Positions 26,561 to 37,027 are shown, numbered from the stretch's first letter. The stretch is 64,000 nucleotides of DNA from Oceanicola sp. 22II-s10i (GCF_002210105.1 NZ_AQQU01000001.1:1276501-1340500), one strand, 5' to 3'. Notes: generated from the sequence alone by a model not told the origin. Numbers and translations: made by a program.

Positions 26561-26642
26561 CGTCGCGCGGGGAACGTGGCATCCGGGCATCGAGCCCGGA
26601 CGCCACGGCCTCCGGCGGGAGTTTACTTGGCCAGATGAAGCG
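26561..26642 (+). repeat. Intergenic hairpin element, family member R2
   Basis: Same architecture as R1 at 10029: CGTCGCGCGGGGAA, a 14-position hairpin with one mismatch (CGTGGCATCCGGGC at 26575-26588, loop ATCGA, GCCCGGACGCCACG), then GGCCTCCGGCGGGA, GTTTAC and TTGGCCAGATGAAGCGGG. Stem arms differ from R1 at about half of the positions yet remain complementary. It lies between the acetyltransferase and SulP genes, close to the end of the convergent SulP gene. Confidence 0.75.
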
Positions 26643-26660
26643 GGGGATCTGGGTAGCGGC

Positions 26661-28289
26661 TCAGTGGCCGCCCAGGATCCCCGTGCGGACACCGTAATCC
26701 ACCGCCAGCGCGTATTCAGGATCGTCGTCGCTGTCGATGACGAGGTGGCCTGCCTTCTTCAGCAGACGATGGCAGTCCCGGGACAGGTGACGCAGTTGCA
26801 GCCGCTTGCCGGCGGCGGCGTATTTCGCGGCCACGCCCTCGATTGCTTGCAGGGCTGACTGGTCGACCACGCGGCTGTCGGCGAAGTCCACGATCACCGA
26901 GCTGGGGTCGTTCTTGATGTCGAAGAGTTCCGTGAAGCCGTCGGTGGAGCCGAAGAACAGCGGGCCGCGGATCTGGTAGACCTTGGCGCCTTCCGGCGTG
27001 CGGTAGGTCCGCGCGCCGATCCGTTTCGCCGCGTTCCATGCATAGGCGAGGGCCGAAACGATCACGCCCACGACCACCGCCATGGCGAGGTCCGACAGGA
27101 CCGTGACCACCGTCACCAGCACGATGACGAAGGCGTCGGTCGCCGGAACGCGGGCGAGGATGCGCAGCGAGTTCCACGCGAAGGTGCCGATCACGACCAT
27201 GAACATCACCCCCACGAGCGAGGCGAGCGGGATCCGCTCGATGAGCGGGCTGCCGACGAGGATGAAGAGCAGCAGGAACAGCGCGGCGGCAATCCCCGCC
27301 ACCCGCGTCCGGCCGCCGGAGTTCACGTTGATCATCGACTGGCCGATCATCGCGCAACCGCCCATGCCGCCGAAGAAACCGGTGATCAGGTTGGCCGAGC
27401 CCTGCGCGATGCATTCCTGGCTGGCGCCGCCGCGCTGGCCGGTCAACTCGCCGACGAGGTTCAGGGTCAGCAGGCTTTCGATCAGGCCGACCGCGCCGAG
27501 GATGATCGCGTAGGGCAGTATGATTTCCAGCGTTTCCCAGGTCAGTGGGACCATCGGGATGTGGAACTGCGGCAGGCCGCCCTCGATGGAGGCCATGTCG
27601 CCCACCACCGGCACGTCGAGGCCGAGGCCGATCACGATCGCCGCCGTCAGGCCGATGCCCATCAAGGGCGCGGGGATGGCGCGGGTGACACGCGGGGTCA
27701 GCCAGATCACCGCCATCGTCAGCGCAGTCAGACCCAGCATCATTGCCAGCGGCACGCCCGAGAGCCATTCGCCGCCCGCGGTGCCGTGGCCCGAGACCTC
27801 GGCGGTGCCCGGCACCTTGAACTGGGTCAGCTGCGCCATGAAGATCACGATGGCCAGTCCGTTGACGAAGCCCAGCATCACCGGATGCGGCACCAGCCGG
27901 ATGAACTTGCCCCATCTCAGCACGCCGGCGGTGATCTGCAGGATCCCCATCAGGACCACCGTCGCAAACAGGTATTCGACCCCGTGCTGCGCCACCAGCG
28001 CCACCATGACCACCGCAAGTGCGCCGGTCGCGCCCGAGATCATGCCCGGACGTCCGCCGATCACCGCCGTGACCAGCCCGACGATGAACGCGGCATAGAG
28101 CCCGACCAGCGGTTCGACACCCGCGACAAAGGCAAAGGCCACCGCTTCGGGCACCAGCGCGAGCGCCACGGTCAGGCCCGACAGCAGTTCGATCTTGATC
28201 CGCGAGGGCGTCAGCGGGGTAGTCGGCGCGATGCGCAGGTCGGGGCGGTCGAAATAGCGGGCGAATGCCGCGAGGGAGGGTCGGGTCAT
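26661..28289 (-). CDS. SulP-family anion transporter with STAS domain
   Basis: A 542-residue inner-membrane permease of the SulP/SLC26 family, moving sulfate, bicarbonate or dicarboxylates. About 11-14 membrane segments include the signature [39 protein letters not shown], and [20 protein letters not shown]. The C-terminal STAS domain (~residues 430-530) contains [24 protein letters not shown] lies just before the ATG. Substrate cannot be told from sequence; an absence of sulfate-assimilation genes nearby gives no help. Confidence 0.92.
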   Translation of the reverse strand: MTRPSLAAFARYFDRPDLRIAPTTPLTPSRIKIELLSGLTVALALVPEAVAFAFVAGVEPLVGLYAAFIVGLVTAVIGGRPGMISGATGALAVVMVALVAQHGVEYLFATVVLMGILQITAGVLRWGKFIRLVPHPVMLGFVNGLAIVIFMAQLTQFKVPGTAEVSGHGTAGGEWLSGVPLAMMLGLTALTMAVIWLTPRVTRAIPAPLMGIGLTAAIVIGLGLDVPVVGDMASIEGGLPQFHIPMVPLTWETLEIILPYAIILGAVGLIESLLTLNLVGELTGQRGGASQECIAQGSANLITGFFGGMGGCAMIGQSMINVNSGGRTRVAGIAAALFLLLFILVGSPLIERIPLASLVGVMFMVVIGTFAWNSLRILARVPATDAFVIVLVTVVTVLSDLAMAVVVGVIVSALAYAWNAAKRIGARTYRTPEGAKVYQIRGPLFFGSTDGFTELFDIKNDPSSVIVDFADSRVVDQSALQAIEGVAAKYAAAGKRLQLRHLSRDCHRLLKKAGHLVIDSDDDPEYALAVDYGVRTGILGGH

Positions 28290-28468
28290 GGGCTCCGGGA
28301 GGGGTGTTTATGAGAAGATTTCCCTCCCTAACGACTCTGCCCTCATATGCCCATGCTGCGACGCAGAACCCTGCTATGCGCCGTGCGCATACCCGCCCCG
28401 CGCCCTCGCGCAATCGTGAGGTCAGGCGCGGGGATCCTGCCGCTAGGTTGACGACAGGAGGTCCCTAC

Positions 28469-29302
28469 ATGCACCGTGCCCTTGCCGCCCTTGCCACGTC
28501 TTTCGCCCTTGCCCTGCCTGCCGCCGCGCAGGACGAGGGGCGGCGGCTGAGCCATTGCATCGCCATCGCCGATGCGACCCCCGGCGTCACCTATATCCAC
28601 AAGGCCAGTTTCCGCGATCCGGTCCCCGATTTCTCGGCCCGGATCACCTACCTGTCGCATTCGATGTTCCTGATCCAGACCCCCGGCGGGCTGTCCGCCG
28701 TGACGGATTACAACGGCTGGATCGGCAGCGCGGATTTCCTGCCCGACGTGGTGACGATGAACCACGCCCATTCCAGCCACTGGACCGGCGCGCCGGACCC
28801 GGCGATCCCCAACGTCCTGCGCGGCTGGTCCGAGACCTATGGCGAGGCGGCGGATCATCACCTCGATCTGGGCGAGATGCTGGTGCGGAACATCTCGACC
28901 GACATCCGGTCGATGGGCGGGGTCGAGGAGAACGGCAACTCGATCTTCATCTTCGAGATCGAGGGTCTGTGCATCGGCCACCTCGGCCACCTGCATCACG
29001 AGCCGAACGAGGAGCAGTATGCCGCGCTCGGCCGGGTCGACGTGCTGATGGCGCCGGTCGACGGCGGCATGACGTTGGACCTGCCCAGCATGATCCGCGT
29101 GGTGGAGCGGCTGAAGTCCTCGATCGTGCTGCCGATGCACTGGTTCTCGGACACCTCGCTGCGGTGGTTTTTGGACGGCGTGTCGGACGTGTTCGAGGTC
29201 GAATATGTCGGCGGCAACGAACTGACCGTCTCTCTGCGCGATCTGCCGCAGCGTCCGACGGTGATGGTCCTGCGTCCGAATCCGCTGCGCGACACCGAGT
29301 AG
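28469..29302 (+). CDS. Periplasmic MBL-fold protein (UlaG-like), degenerate metal motif
   Basis: A 277-residue protein with signal peptide (MHRALAALATSFALALPAAA) and a metallo-beta-lactamase fold. ITYLSHSMFLIQTPGG and LSAVTDYNGWIG resemble the UlaG-like opening strands, and IGHLGHLHHEPNEEQYAALG is the later His region. The canonical HxHxDH is HAHSSH at residues 99-104, so the metal-ligand Asp is Ser. Catalysis may be altered or lost. AGGAGG lies 8 nt before the ATG at 28469. It is divergent from SulP and 75 bp before the GlcD-like gene. Confidence 0.8.
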   Translation: MHRALAALATSFALALPAAAQDEGRRLSHCIAIADATPGVTYIHKASFRDPVPDFSARITYLSHSMFLIQTPGGLSAVTDYNGWIGSADFLPDVVTMNHAHSSHWTGAPDPAIPNVLRGWSETYGEAADHHLDLGEMLVRNISTDIRSMGGVEENGNSIFIFEIEGLCIGHLGHLHHEPNEEQYAALGRVDVLMAPVDGGMTLDLPSMIRVVERLKSSIVLPMHWFSDTSLRWFLDGVSDVFEVEYVGGNELTVSLRDLPQRPTVMVLRPNPLRDTE

Positions 29303-29377
29303 CCGGGTCGCAATTCGCATCCTTGGTGCGGCGCGAATGCCGCTTTACCGGGCGGGGTCCGGTGCTATCGTCGCGCC

Positions 29378-30796
29378 ATGACATACGCACCCGCAGATGC
29401 CGCATTCGCCGCCCGGCTGGAGGGCAAGATCTCTCCCAAGGCGTTCAAGGAGCCCGAGCCGCGCTATTTCGAGGAGCCGCGCGGGCGCTGGACCTCGCCC
29501 GTGGGCCTCGTCCTTGCGCCCGAGAACGTGGAGGAGGTGCGCCAGATCCTGATGGCGGCGAACGAGGCGCGCGTGCGGGTCGTGCCTTATGGCGGCGGCA
29601 CCGGGCTGGTCGGCGCGCAGATCCCCGGACCGGGGCCCGCGCCGCTGATCCTGTCGATGGAGCGCATGAACCGGGTGCGCGCGGTCTATCCCGAGGAGAA
29701 CGTGATGATCGTCGAGGCCGGCGTCATCATGCAGGATGTCCACGAGGAGGCCCGGAAACACGACCGGATGTATCCGCTGTCGCTGGCGGCCAAGGGTTCG
29801 GCCCGGATCGGCGGCAACCTCGGCACCAATGCGGGCGGCGTGAACGTGGTGCGCTATGGCAATGCGCGCGACCTGTGCCTCGGGATCGAGGCGGTGCTGC
29901 CGGACGGGCGTGTCATCAACGGGCTGTCGCGGCTGCGCAAGGACAACACCGGATACGACCTGCGCAACCTGCTGATCGGGTCCGAGGGCACGCTGGCGGT
30001 CATCACCGCCGCGACGCTGAAACTGGTGCCGATCCCGCCCGAGGAGGGCACGGCCTACATGGTCGTCGAGAGCCCGGATGCGGCGGTCAAGCTCTTGTCG
30101 ATGGCCAAGTCCCAGCTGGGCGAGGGGGTGTCGGCGTTCGAGCTGATCAAGGGCATGAGTTTCGACTTCATGCGCGCCTCGTTCCCCGAGATGCAACTGC
30201 CGTTCTACCCCGCGCCGCCGTGGATGGTGCTGATCGACGTGGGTCTGGCCCGTGGCAACGATCCGCAGGAGGCGCTGGAAAACCTCTTTGCCGAGGCGGC
30301 GGAGGCCGGATTGGTCAGCGACGGCGTGATCGCGCAGTCCGAGGCGCAGCGGCAGGCATTCTGGGACATCCGGGAATACATGCCGCTGGCCAGCCGCGCG
30401 GTCGGCGGCATCTGTTCGCATGACGTGTCGCTGCCGCTGTCCGAAATACCGGAGTTCCTGCGGCGCGCGGACCAGCTCGTGTCCGGCCTCGGGCCCTTCC
30501 GGATCAACTGTTTCGGCCACATGGGCGACGGCAACCTGCACTACAACCTGTTCCCGCCCGAGGGCGAGACGCGGGACGCCTACATGCCGCGCAGCAAGGA
30601 GATCTATGCCGTCGTCCACGAACTGGTGGTGAAGATGGGCGGGTCCTTCAGCGCCGAGCATGGTGTCGGGCGGCTGAAGACGGACGAGATGAAGAAATTC
30701 GCCGACCCGACGCGGCTGGACCTGATGCGCGGCATCAAGGCGCTGTTCGATCCGAACGGCATCATGAATCCGGGCGCGGTATTGCCCGAGGCCTGA
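29378..30796 (+). CDS. FAD-binding dehydrogenase, GlcD / D-2-hydroxyacid type
   Basis: A 472-residue flavoprotein of the FAD-linked oxidase C family (glycolate oxidase GlcD, D-lactate and D-2-hydroxyglutarate dehydrogenases). The N-terminal PCMH FAD domain shows VVPYGGGTGLVGAQIPGPG and GGNLGTNAGGVNVVRYGNAR. The C-terminal domain shows the metal/substrate His region INCFGHMGDGNLHYNLFPP and FSAEHGVGRLKTDEMKKF. The full-length form without an iron-sulfur domain points to a D-lactate or D-2-hydroxyglutarate enzyme rather than a GlcDEF complex, whose partners are not adjacent. Substrate is inferred. Confidence 0.88.
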   Translation: MTYAPADAAFAARLEGKISPKAFKEPEPRYFEEPRGRWTSPVGLVLAPENVEEVRQILMAANEARVRVVPYGGGTGLVGAQIPGPGPAPLILSMERMNRVRAVYPEENVMIVEAGVIMQDVHEEARKHDRMYPLSLAAKGSARIGGNLGTNAGGVNVVRYGNARDLCLGIEAVLPDGRVINGLSRLRKDNTGYDLRNLLIGSEGTLAVITAATLKLVPIPPEEGTAYMVVESPDAAVKLLSMAKSQLGEGVSAFELIKGMSFDFMRASFPEMQLPFYPAPPWMVLIDVGLARGNDPQEALENLFAEAAEAGLVSDGVIAQSEAQRQAFWDIREYMPLASRAVGGICSHDVSLPLSEIPEFLRRADQLVSGLGPFRINCFGHMGDGNLHYNLFPPEGETRDAYMPRSKEIYAVVHELVVKMGGSFSAEHGVGRLKTDEMKKFADPTRLDLMRGIKALFDPNGIMNPGAVLPEA

Positions 30797-30803
30797 CAGG
30801 GCC

Positions 30804-30823
30804 GGGCGGGGTTTGCCCCGCCC
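30804..30823 (+). terminator. Terminator of the GlcD-like gene
   Basis: GGGCGGGG-TTTG-CCCCGCCC is an 8-bp perfect stem 7 bp past the stop, followed by CTTTGGGG. It separates the plus-strand gene from the convergent apt gene. Confidence 0.6.
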
Positions 30824-30946
30824 CTTTGGGGAAGGAGCGGGGCGGGGTGCAACATCCCCGGCAAGCAAGCGCCAAGTCCCGACTGGCTTTATCCGGGTAG
30901 CGGGATTCCGGTTAATTTTCCGTTGTCGCCGAGCCGGCCGAGCCTG

Positions 30947-31480
30947 TCACAGACCCTCGAACGAGCACAGCGCCTTGGCGTTGATGCCCATCTTGGTCAG
31001 CTTCTTCATCCCGCCGACATCCGGCAGGTCGACGACGAAGCCACAGCCGACGATGTTTCCGCCAAGGCGTTCGATCAGCCGGATGGCCGCGACGGCGGTC
31101 CCGCCCGTGGCGATGAGATCGTCCACGATCAGCACCTTCTCGCCCGGCAGAACGGCGTCCTCGTGCACCTCGAGCGTTGCCTCGCCGTATTCCAGCGCAT
31201 AGCGCTCGCCAATGGTCAGACCCGGCAGCTTGCCCGCCTTGCGCAGCGGGACGAAACCGACGCCCAGCTGATGCGCGACCGCCCCGCCAAGGATGAAGCC
31301 GCGCGCCTCCAGCCCCGCCACCTTGTCGATCGTCTTGTCCTTGAACGCATGGATCAGCCCGTCGATCGACAACCGGAATCCGCGCGGATCGCCGAACAGG
31401 GTGGTCACGTCACGGAACATGATCCCTTCGTGCGGGAAATCGGGAATCGTGCGGATGTAGGTGCGGACGTCGCTGAACAT
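30947..31480 (-). CDS. apt: Adenine phosphoribosyltransferase
   Basis: Salvages adenine to AMP with PRPP. It has 177 residues, the usual length. Motifs: [20 protein letters not shown] at the N terminus, the hood [20 protein letters not shown], and the PRPP loop [20 protein letters not shown]. The ATG at 31480 has GAGGAAA upstream; reading upstream in this frame stays open but loses family similarity. It follows mtnP on the same strand, fitting adenine recovery from methylthioadenosine. Confidence 0.96.
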   Translation of the reverse strand: MFSDVRTYIRTIPDFPHEGIMFRDVTTLFGDPRGFRLSIDGLIHAFKDKTIDKVAGLEARGFILGGAVAHQLGVGFVPLRKAGKLPGLTIGERYALEYGEATLEVHEDAVLPGEKVLIVDDLIATGGTAVAAIRLIERLGGNIVGCGFVVDLPDVGGMKKLTKMGINAKALCSFEGL

Positions 31481-31661
31481 CAGGTGGCTTTCCTCGGGGC
31501 TATGGTCGCTGTCATCGTGAGCAACGCGGAAACGCCCACCCGGTTCAGAATTAGGGCGCGCCATGGACCGTGCAACCGGTTCTGTCCAATCGACAGAATG
31601 GCAGGTGTCCCGGCGGACGACGGCGCAAAGGCAAGGGCCCGGATCATCCGCCGATGGACGC

Positions 31662-32534
<873 letters not shown>

Positions 32535-32594
32535 TGCCGCCTCCTGCTGCCTGCCCGAACAGACCCCGGCAGGCGCAGGAACGCAAGCCGGGCG

Positions 32595-33200
32595 TCAGTC
32601 GTCGGGACGCGCGAGCTCGAAGACGTCGCGAACGACGGCATAATCGCGGTAGCCGAGGCGCGAAAGCGGGTTGAAGGTGGTCACGTCGAAGCGGCCATCG
32701 ACGATGCAGTCGTCCTTCATGTGCACGCCCGTCACCTCGCCGAAGACGACGAAGTTGTGCTTGCCCTCGATCTTGACGATCTGGGTCATCCGGCATTCCA
32801 GCACGGCGGGCGCGGCGGCGACGAAGGGGCAGTCGACGGTGGTCGCCTGACCTTTCTGCAGGCCCGCCTTCTCGAATTCGTCCACACCGGCCGGGAAGCT
32901 GGCCGAAGAGGTGTTCATCACGTCCTTCAGCGCCTCGCTGACGATGTTCACGCAGAACACCCCGGTTTCGCGGATCACCGCGACGCTGTCCTTGGTGTCG
33001 CCGCGGTCGTCCTTGGCCGAGGTCGAGGCGAACATCACCTGCGGCGGCACATAGGCGACGGCGTTGAAGAAGGAGTAGGGGGCGAGGTTGTCGCGGCCCT
33101 CGCTGTCGCGGGTCGAGATCCAGCCGATCGGGCGCGGCGTGACGATTGCGTTGAACGGATTGTGCGGCAGGCCGTGGCCGTCTTTGGGTTCGTAGAACAC
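32595..33200 (-). CDS. Flavin reductase-like FMN-binding protein
   Basis: A 201-residue flavin-reductase-domain protein. NPFNAIVTPRPIGWISTRDS, NLAPYSFFNAVAYVPPQVMF and ETGVFCVNIVSEALKDVMNT are the FMN-binding split-barrel signature. It has a GTG start at 33200 with GGAG 7 nt upstream. It lies 60 bp upstream of mtnP on the same strand but has no known link to that pathway. It may supply reduced flavin to an oxygenase elsewhere, or act alone. Confidence 0.87.
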   Translation of the reverse strand: MFYEPKDGHGLPHNPFNAIVTPRPIGWISTRDSEGRDNLAPYSFFNAVAYVPPQVMFASTSAKDDRGDTKDSVAVIRETGVFCVNIVSEALKDVMNTSSASFPAGVDEFEKAGLQKGQATTVDCPFVAAAPAVLECRMTQIVKIEGKHNFVVFGEVTGVHMKDDCIVDGRFDVTTFNPLSRLGYRDYAVVRDVFELARPDD

Positions 33201-33263
33201 GGATGGGCTCCCTGATGGTTTGATCCCGCATTACCGGCATGTTACGGGCGTTTCCACCGAAAC

Positions 33264-33761
33264 GTGGAACAGACCTTGTACGAGATCGCACAGGAAGCCC
33301 CCGAGGACTGGTGGGAGGTCGAGGCTCTGTATGACCTCTGCTTCGCGCCCGGCCGCACCGCCCTGTCCTCCTACCGGCTGCGCGATGGCGTGCCGCAGGT
33401 GGCGGAGCTGAGCCGCGTCGCGCGCGATGAGCATGGCATTCTGGCGGGCGCCATCCGGTACTGGCCGGTCCGCGTCGGCGGCAAGATCGCGCTGCTGCTC
33501 GGCCCGGTGGCGGTTCACCCGACCCGGCAGGGCGAAGGGCTGGCCGCCCGGCTGATCCGCGAGTCGCTGCAACTGGGCGCCGCACGGGGCTGGGACCGGG
33601 TCATGCTGGTCGGGGACGCGCCCTATTATTCGCGTTTCGGGTTCACCAAGCTGGAGGGCGTGCGGATGCCCCCGCCGACCAACCCCGACCGCGTTCTGGG
33701 GTATGAACTGCAGCCCGGCGCGTGGAAGGGCGTGCGCGGGCAGGTGACGCGCGCCTATTGA
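33264..33761 (+). CDS. GNAT N-acetyltransferase (YhbS-like)
   Basis: A 165-residue acetyltransferase with GTG start. The acetyl-CoA binding motif is LLLGPVAVHPTRQGEGLAAR followed by LIRESLQLGAARGWDRVMLV. The YhbS-type tail is YYSRFGFTKLEGVRMPPPTN. Divergent from the flavin reductase gene and 48 bp upstream of the EcsC gene. Substrate unknown. Confidence 0.85.
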   Translation: MEQTLYEIAQEAPEDWWEVEALYDLCFAPGRTALSSYRLRDGVPQVAELSRVARDEHGILAGAIRYWPVRVGGKIALLLGPVAVHPTRQGEGLAARLIRESLQLGAARGWDRVMLVGDAPYYSRFGFTKLEGVRMPPPTNPDRVLGYELQPGAWKGVRGQVTRAY

Positions 33762-33809
33762 TTTGCGCGCGCGGGACACGATCTTTTCAGACAGACGAGA
33801 GGATCGCGG

Positions 33810-34574
33810 ATGCCTGAAACCATCGACCTGAACGCTGAAACGCTGGCCGAACTGGACCTGCTGGCCAAACGCTATCGCCGCGCGGGCGGGGTGGGGATGC
33901 AGGTGCTGAACCTGATCGGCGGGTCTGCCGAGAATCTGATCGACAAGCTGCCCAAGGAGGTGCGCGGACGGCTGGACGGCGCGACCGAGGCCGCGCTGGC
34001 CGTGGCGATCCGCGCCGCGCAGGGATCGCGCGGGGTGGTGAACGACCAGCCGGAATGGCTGAACATCGCCGTCACGACCGCCATGGGCGCGGCGGGCGGG
34101 TTCGGTGGCCTGCCCTCGGCGCTGGCGGAGCTGCCGGTGACGACGACGGTCCTGCTGCGCACGATCCAGGGCGTCGCGGCGGAGCATGGGTTCGACCCGG
34201 CGGAAGAAAACGTGCAGTTCGACAGCATCCGCGTTTTCGCCTCGGCCGGGCCGCTCGGGTCGGGCGAGGGGGCCGACCTGGCGTTCCTGACGACCCGCGT
34301 TGCACTGCGGGGCGCGACGGTCAATTCGCTGATCACCAAGGTCGCGCCGCGCCTTGCCACCGTGCTGGGCCAGAAGCTGGCCGCACAGACGGTGCCTGTT
34401 CTGGGCGCCGTCGCCGGGGCGGCGACCAACTACGCCTACACCAGCTATTACTACGAGATGGCGCATGTGCATTTCGGCCTGCGCCGGCTGGCGATCGAGG
34501 CCGACGTGCCGCACGAACAGCTTGTGCTCGGTCTGCGGGAAAGGGTCGAAAGGCGCCCGCTCAAGACGGCCTGA
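33810..34574 (+). CDS. EcsC-family protein
   Basis: A 254-residue protein of the EcsC family, named after a Bacillus gene beside an ABC transporter but of unknown biochemical role. Features: AKRYRRAGGVGMQVLNLIGG, a hydrophobic Gly/Ala-rich middle (TAMGAAGGFGGLPSALAELP), and VPVLGAVAGAATNYAYTSYY near the C terminus. Amphipathic and hydrophobic stretches suggest membrane association. GAGAGGATC precedes the ATG. Its stop is 6 bp from the convergent ptsP stop. Confidence 0.82.
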   Translation: MPETIDLNAETLAELDLLAKRYRRAGGVGMQVLNLIGGSAENLIDKLPKEVRGRLDGATEAALAVAIRAAQGSRGVVNDQPEWLNIAVTTAMGAAGGFGGLPSALAELPVTTTVLLRTIQGVAAEHGFDPAEENVQFDSIRVFASAGPLGSGEGADLAFLTTRVALRGATVNSLITKVAPRLATVLGQKLAAQTVPVLGAVAGAATNYAYTSYYYEMAHVHFGLRRLAIEADVPHEQLVLGLRERVERRPLKTA

Positions 34575-34580
34575 CCTGTC

Positions 34581-36824
34581 TCAGGGCTGGGTCTTCAGCC
34601 ACTCCATCACCGCCGGGCGCACCGACTGGTTGCCCTCGTTCCGCGCGGTCTCGATCACGCCGCGCAGGGCGTCGAGGTCGGTGCGCATCAGCAGCGATTT
34701 CACCGGACCGATGGAGGCCGGGCGCATCGACAGTGCCTTGAGGCCCATGGCGGTCAGGCAGATCGCCTCGATCGGGCGGCCCGCATCTTCGCCGCAGAAC
34801 GACAGTGGCGTGCCGGTCGCCTCGCAGCGTTTCACGATGCCTTCGAGGAAGGTCAGGAACGACACGTTCAGGGTGTCGTAGCGCCGACGGACCCGCTCGT
34901 TCTCGCGGTCGGCGGCAAAGAAGAACTGCTTGAGGTCGTTGCCGCCGATCGACAGGAAATCCACGTCGCGAAAGAACTTGTCGGGGGCAAACGCCAGCGA
35001 CGGCGTCTCGAGCATCGCGCCGACTTCCAGCGTCGCGGGCAGGGGGTGGCCGAGGATGCGTTCCCGATCCATCGCCTTGTCCACCTCGGCGCGGGCGGCC
35101 TTGTATTCCTCGTATTGCGCGACGAAGGGGAACATCACCGTCAGCGGACGCCCCGCCGCCGCCCGGATCAGCGCCTGCAGCTGCATCCGCATGACGCCCG
35201 GCTTGTCGAGGCCGACGCGGATCGCCCGCCAGCCGAGCGCGGGGTTCGGTTCGTCCGTGGGTTTCATGTAGCTCAGGACCTTGTCCGAGCCGATGTCCAG
35301 CGTGCGGAACACGACGCGCTTGCCATGCGCGGAATCAAGCACGCGGGAATAGAGCGCGGCCAGCTCGGTCCGGGTGGGCATCTTGTTGCGGATCAGGAAC
35401 TGCAGCTCGGTCCGGAACAGGCCCACGCCCTCGGCCCCCGAGCCCTGCAGCGAGGGCAGGTCCGCCATCAGCCCCGCGTTCATCGTCAGCGCGATGGTCT
35501 TGCCGCAGAGCGTGACCGCCGGCTTGTCGCGGATCGAGGCGTAGCGTTCCTGCGCCTCTTCCTTCATCGCGATCTTGTCGCGGAAGGCGGCCAGGACCGT
35601 ATCCTCGGGCCGCAGATGCGCGACGCCGTTGTCGCCGTCCACGATGATGTGGTCGCCGTTCAGCGCCTCGGTCGTGATCCGTTCGGCATGGATCACCAGC
35701 GGAATCGCCAGCGACCGCGCGACGATGGCGGCATGCGACCCGACAGAGCCTTCCTCCAGCACGATCCCGCGCAGCGAGCGGCCGTAGTCCAGCAGCTCAG
35801 CCGGACCGATGTTTCGTGCGACGAGGATCGGATCGGCGGGCAGTTCCGCCCCGGTTTCCTTGCCCTGACCCGTCAGGATGCGCAGCAGCCGGTTCGACAG
35901 GTCGTCGAGGTCATGCAGGCGGTCGCGCAGGTAGGCGTCGGTCGCCATGCCCATCCGGGCGCGGGCGGTGGACTGTTCCTTTTCCACGGCCGCCTCGGCG
36001 GACAGGCCGCGGCCCACGTCCTCCTCCATCCGCTTCATCCAGCCGCGGGAATTGGCGAACATGCGGTAGGCTTCGAGGATCTCGCGCTGTTCGGCATCGC
36101 CCTGCTGGACGCTTTGCAGCATCTGGTCGACCGAGACTCGCAGGCTCTCCACCGCCTCGCGCAGACGTTCGGTTTCGCGCTGCGGATCGTCGGCGATCGG
36201 GTTGGTGATGACGACGCGCGGTTCGTGCAGCCAGACGTGGCCCTCGGCGGTGCCTTCCTGTGCCGACAGGCCGCGGAACCCGACGGGGTTCTTGTGCCGC
36301 GCCGACAGCGCCGCGCCCTCGCCTATGAAGGCGCCCAGCTCGGTCATTTCGGCGAGCACCATCGCGACGACTTCGAGCGCGTAGATCTCGTCTTCGGAAT
36401 ACTGCCGCGCGGTCTTGGACTGGACGACCAGCACGCCCAGTTTCTCGCCAAGGCGCTGCACCGGGATGCCCGCGAACGAGGAGTAAATCTCCTCGCCCGT
36501 CTCCGGCATGTAGCGGAATCCGTGCTCACGCGGGGCGTCGGCGGTGTTCATCACGGTGCCAGTGCGAGCCACCCGCCCGACGAGGCCCTCGCCCAGCTTC
36601 ATCCGGGTCTGGTGCACCGCCTCGGCCTTCAGGCCCTCGGTCGCGCAGAGCTCCAGCGTCTCGGCGTCGCGGAACAGGTAGATCGAACACACCTCGGTGT
36701 GCATCTCGGATGCGATCAGCTGTGTGATGCGGTCCAGACGTGTCTGGCCCGTCGCCTCCTCGGCCATGACCTCGCGCAGGCGGCCCAGCATCTGGCGGCT
36801 GTCGGTCTTGAAGGCGTCGGTCAT
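34581..36824 (-). CDS. ptsP: PtsP, enzyme I of the nitrogen-related phosphotransferase system
   Basis: Phosphorylates the NPr carrier with PEP to start the regulatory PTS-Ntr cascade. It has 747 residues. An N-terminal GAF domain (~20-160; RLDRITQLIASEMHTEVCSI) is followed by the PTS N-domain and the swivelling His domain with phospho-His near residue 364 in GSVGSHAAIVARSLAIPLVI. The C-terminal PEP-binding TIM barrel has GVGLFRTELQFLIRNKMPTR, LDIGSDKVLSYM and FLSIGGNDLKQFFFAADREN. Start MTDAFKTD is chosen by family length; the frame extends 28 codons upstream. Paired with lysC as in other Rhodobacterales. Confidence 0.95.
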   Translation of the reverse strand: MTDAFKTDSRQMLGRLREVMAEEATGQTRLDRITQLIASEMHTEVCSIYLFRDAETLELCATEGLKAEAVHQTRMKLGEGLVGRVARTGTVMNTADAPREHGFRYMPETGEEIYSSFAGIPVQRLGEKLGVLVVQSKTARQYSEDEIYALEVVAMVLAEMTELGAFIGEGAALSARHKNPVGFRGLSAQEGTAEGHVWLHEPRVVITNPIADDPQRETERLREAVESLRVSVDQMLQSVQQGDAEQREILEAYRMFANSRGWMKRMEEDVGRGLSAEAAVEKEQSTARARMGMATDAYLRDRLHDLDDLSNRLLRILTGQGKETGAELPADPILVARNIGPAELLDYGRSLRGIVLEEGSVGSHAAIVARSLAIPLVIHAERITTEALNGDHIIVDGDNGVAHLRPEDTVLAAFRDKIAMKEEAQERYASIRDKPAVTLCGKTIALTMNAGLMADLPSLQGSGAEGVGLFRTELQFLIRNKMPTRTELAALYSRVLDSAHGKRVVFRTLDIGSDKVLSYMKPTDEPNPALGWRAIRVGLDKPGVMRMQLQALIRAAAGRPLTVMFPFVAQYEEYKAARAEVDKAMDRERILGHPLPATLEVGAMLETPSLAFAPDKFFRDVDFLSIGGNDLKQFFFAADRENERVRRRYDTLNVSFLTFLEGIVKRCEATGTPLSFCGEDAGRPIEAICLTAMGLKALSMRPASIGPVKSLLMRTDLDALRGVIETARNEGNQSVRPAVMEWLKTQP

Positions 36825-36975
36825 CGGAGATGCGGGTCCTTGCGGCGAGTCCGTCGGTGAATAGACCATACAAGACGCGAAAGCGAAACGGCTAAGGATC
36901 GTCCGCATCGTGGAAATTGTTCTACGTGCACGCCCATACTGTGCACAAAATGGAAACGAATAAATGTCGTGGGCA

Positions 36976-36999
36976 CGGGGCCGACAGCCTTCGGCCCCG
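36976..36999 (-). terminator. Terminator of lysC
   Basis: CGGGGCCGA-CAGCCT-TCGGCCCCG is a 9-bp perfect stem 28 bp past the lysC stop on the minus strand. ACATTTATTCG follows a few bases later. It separates lysC from ptsP. Confidence 0.55.
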
Positions 37000-37027
37000 C
37001 ATTCGGTTCATGATCGGCGCAGACCGA

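Noticed and set aside
30824-30880. A GC-rich stretch after the GlcD-like gene as another member of the hairpin-element family
   Set aside because: It has GGGGCGGGG and CCCCGGCAAGCAAG but lacks the AAGTATTT-like core and the CCAGAWGAAG end.
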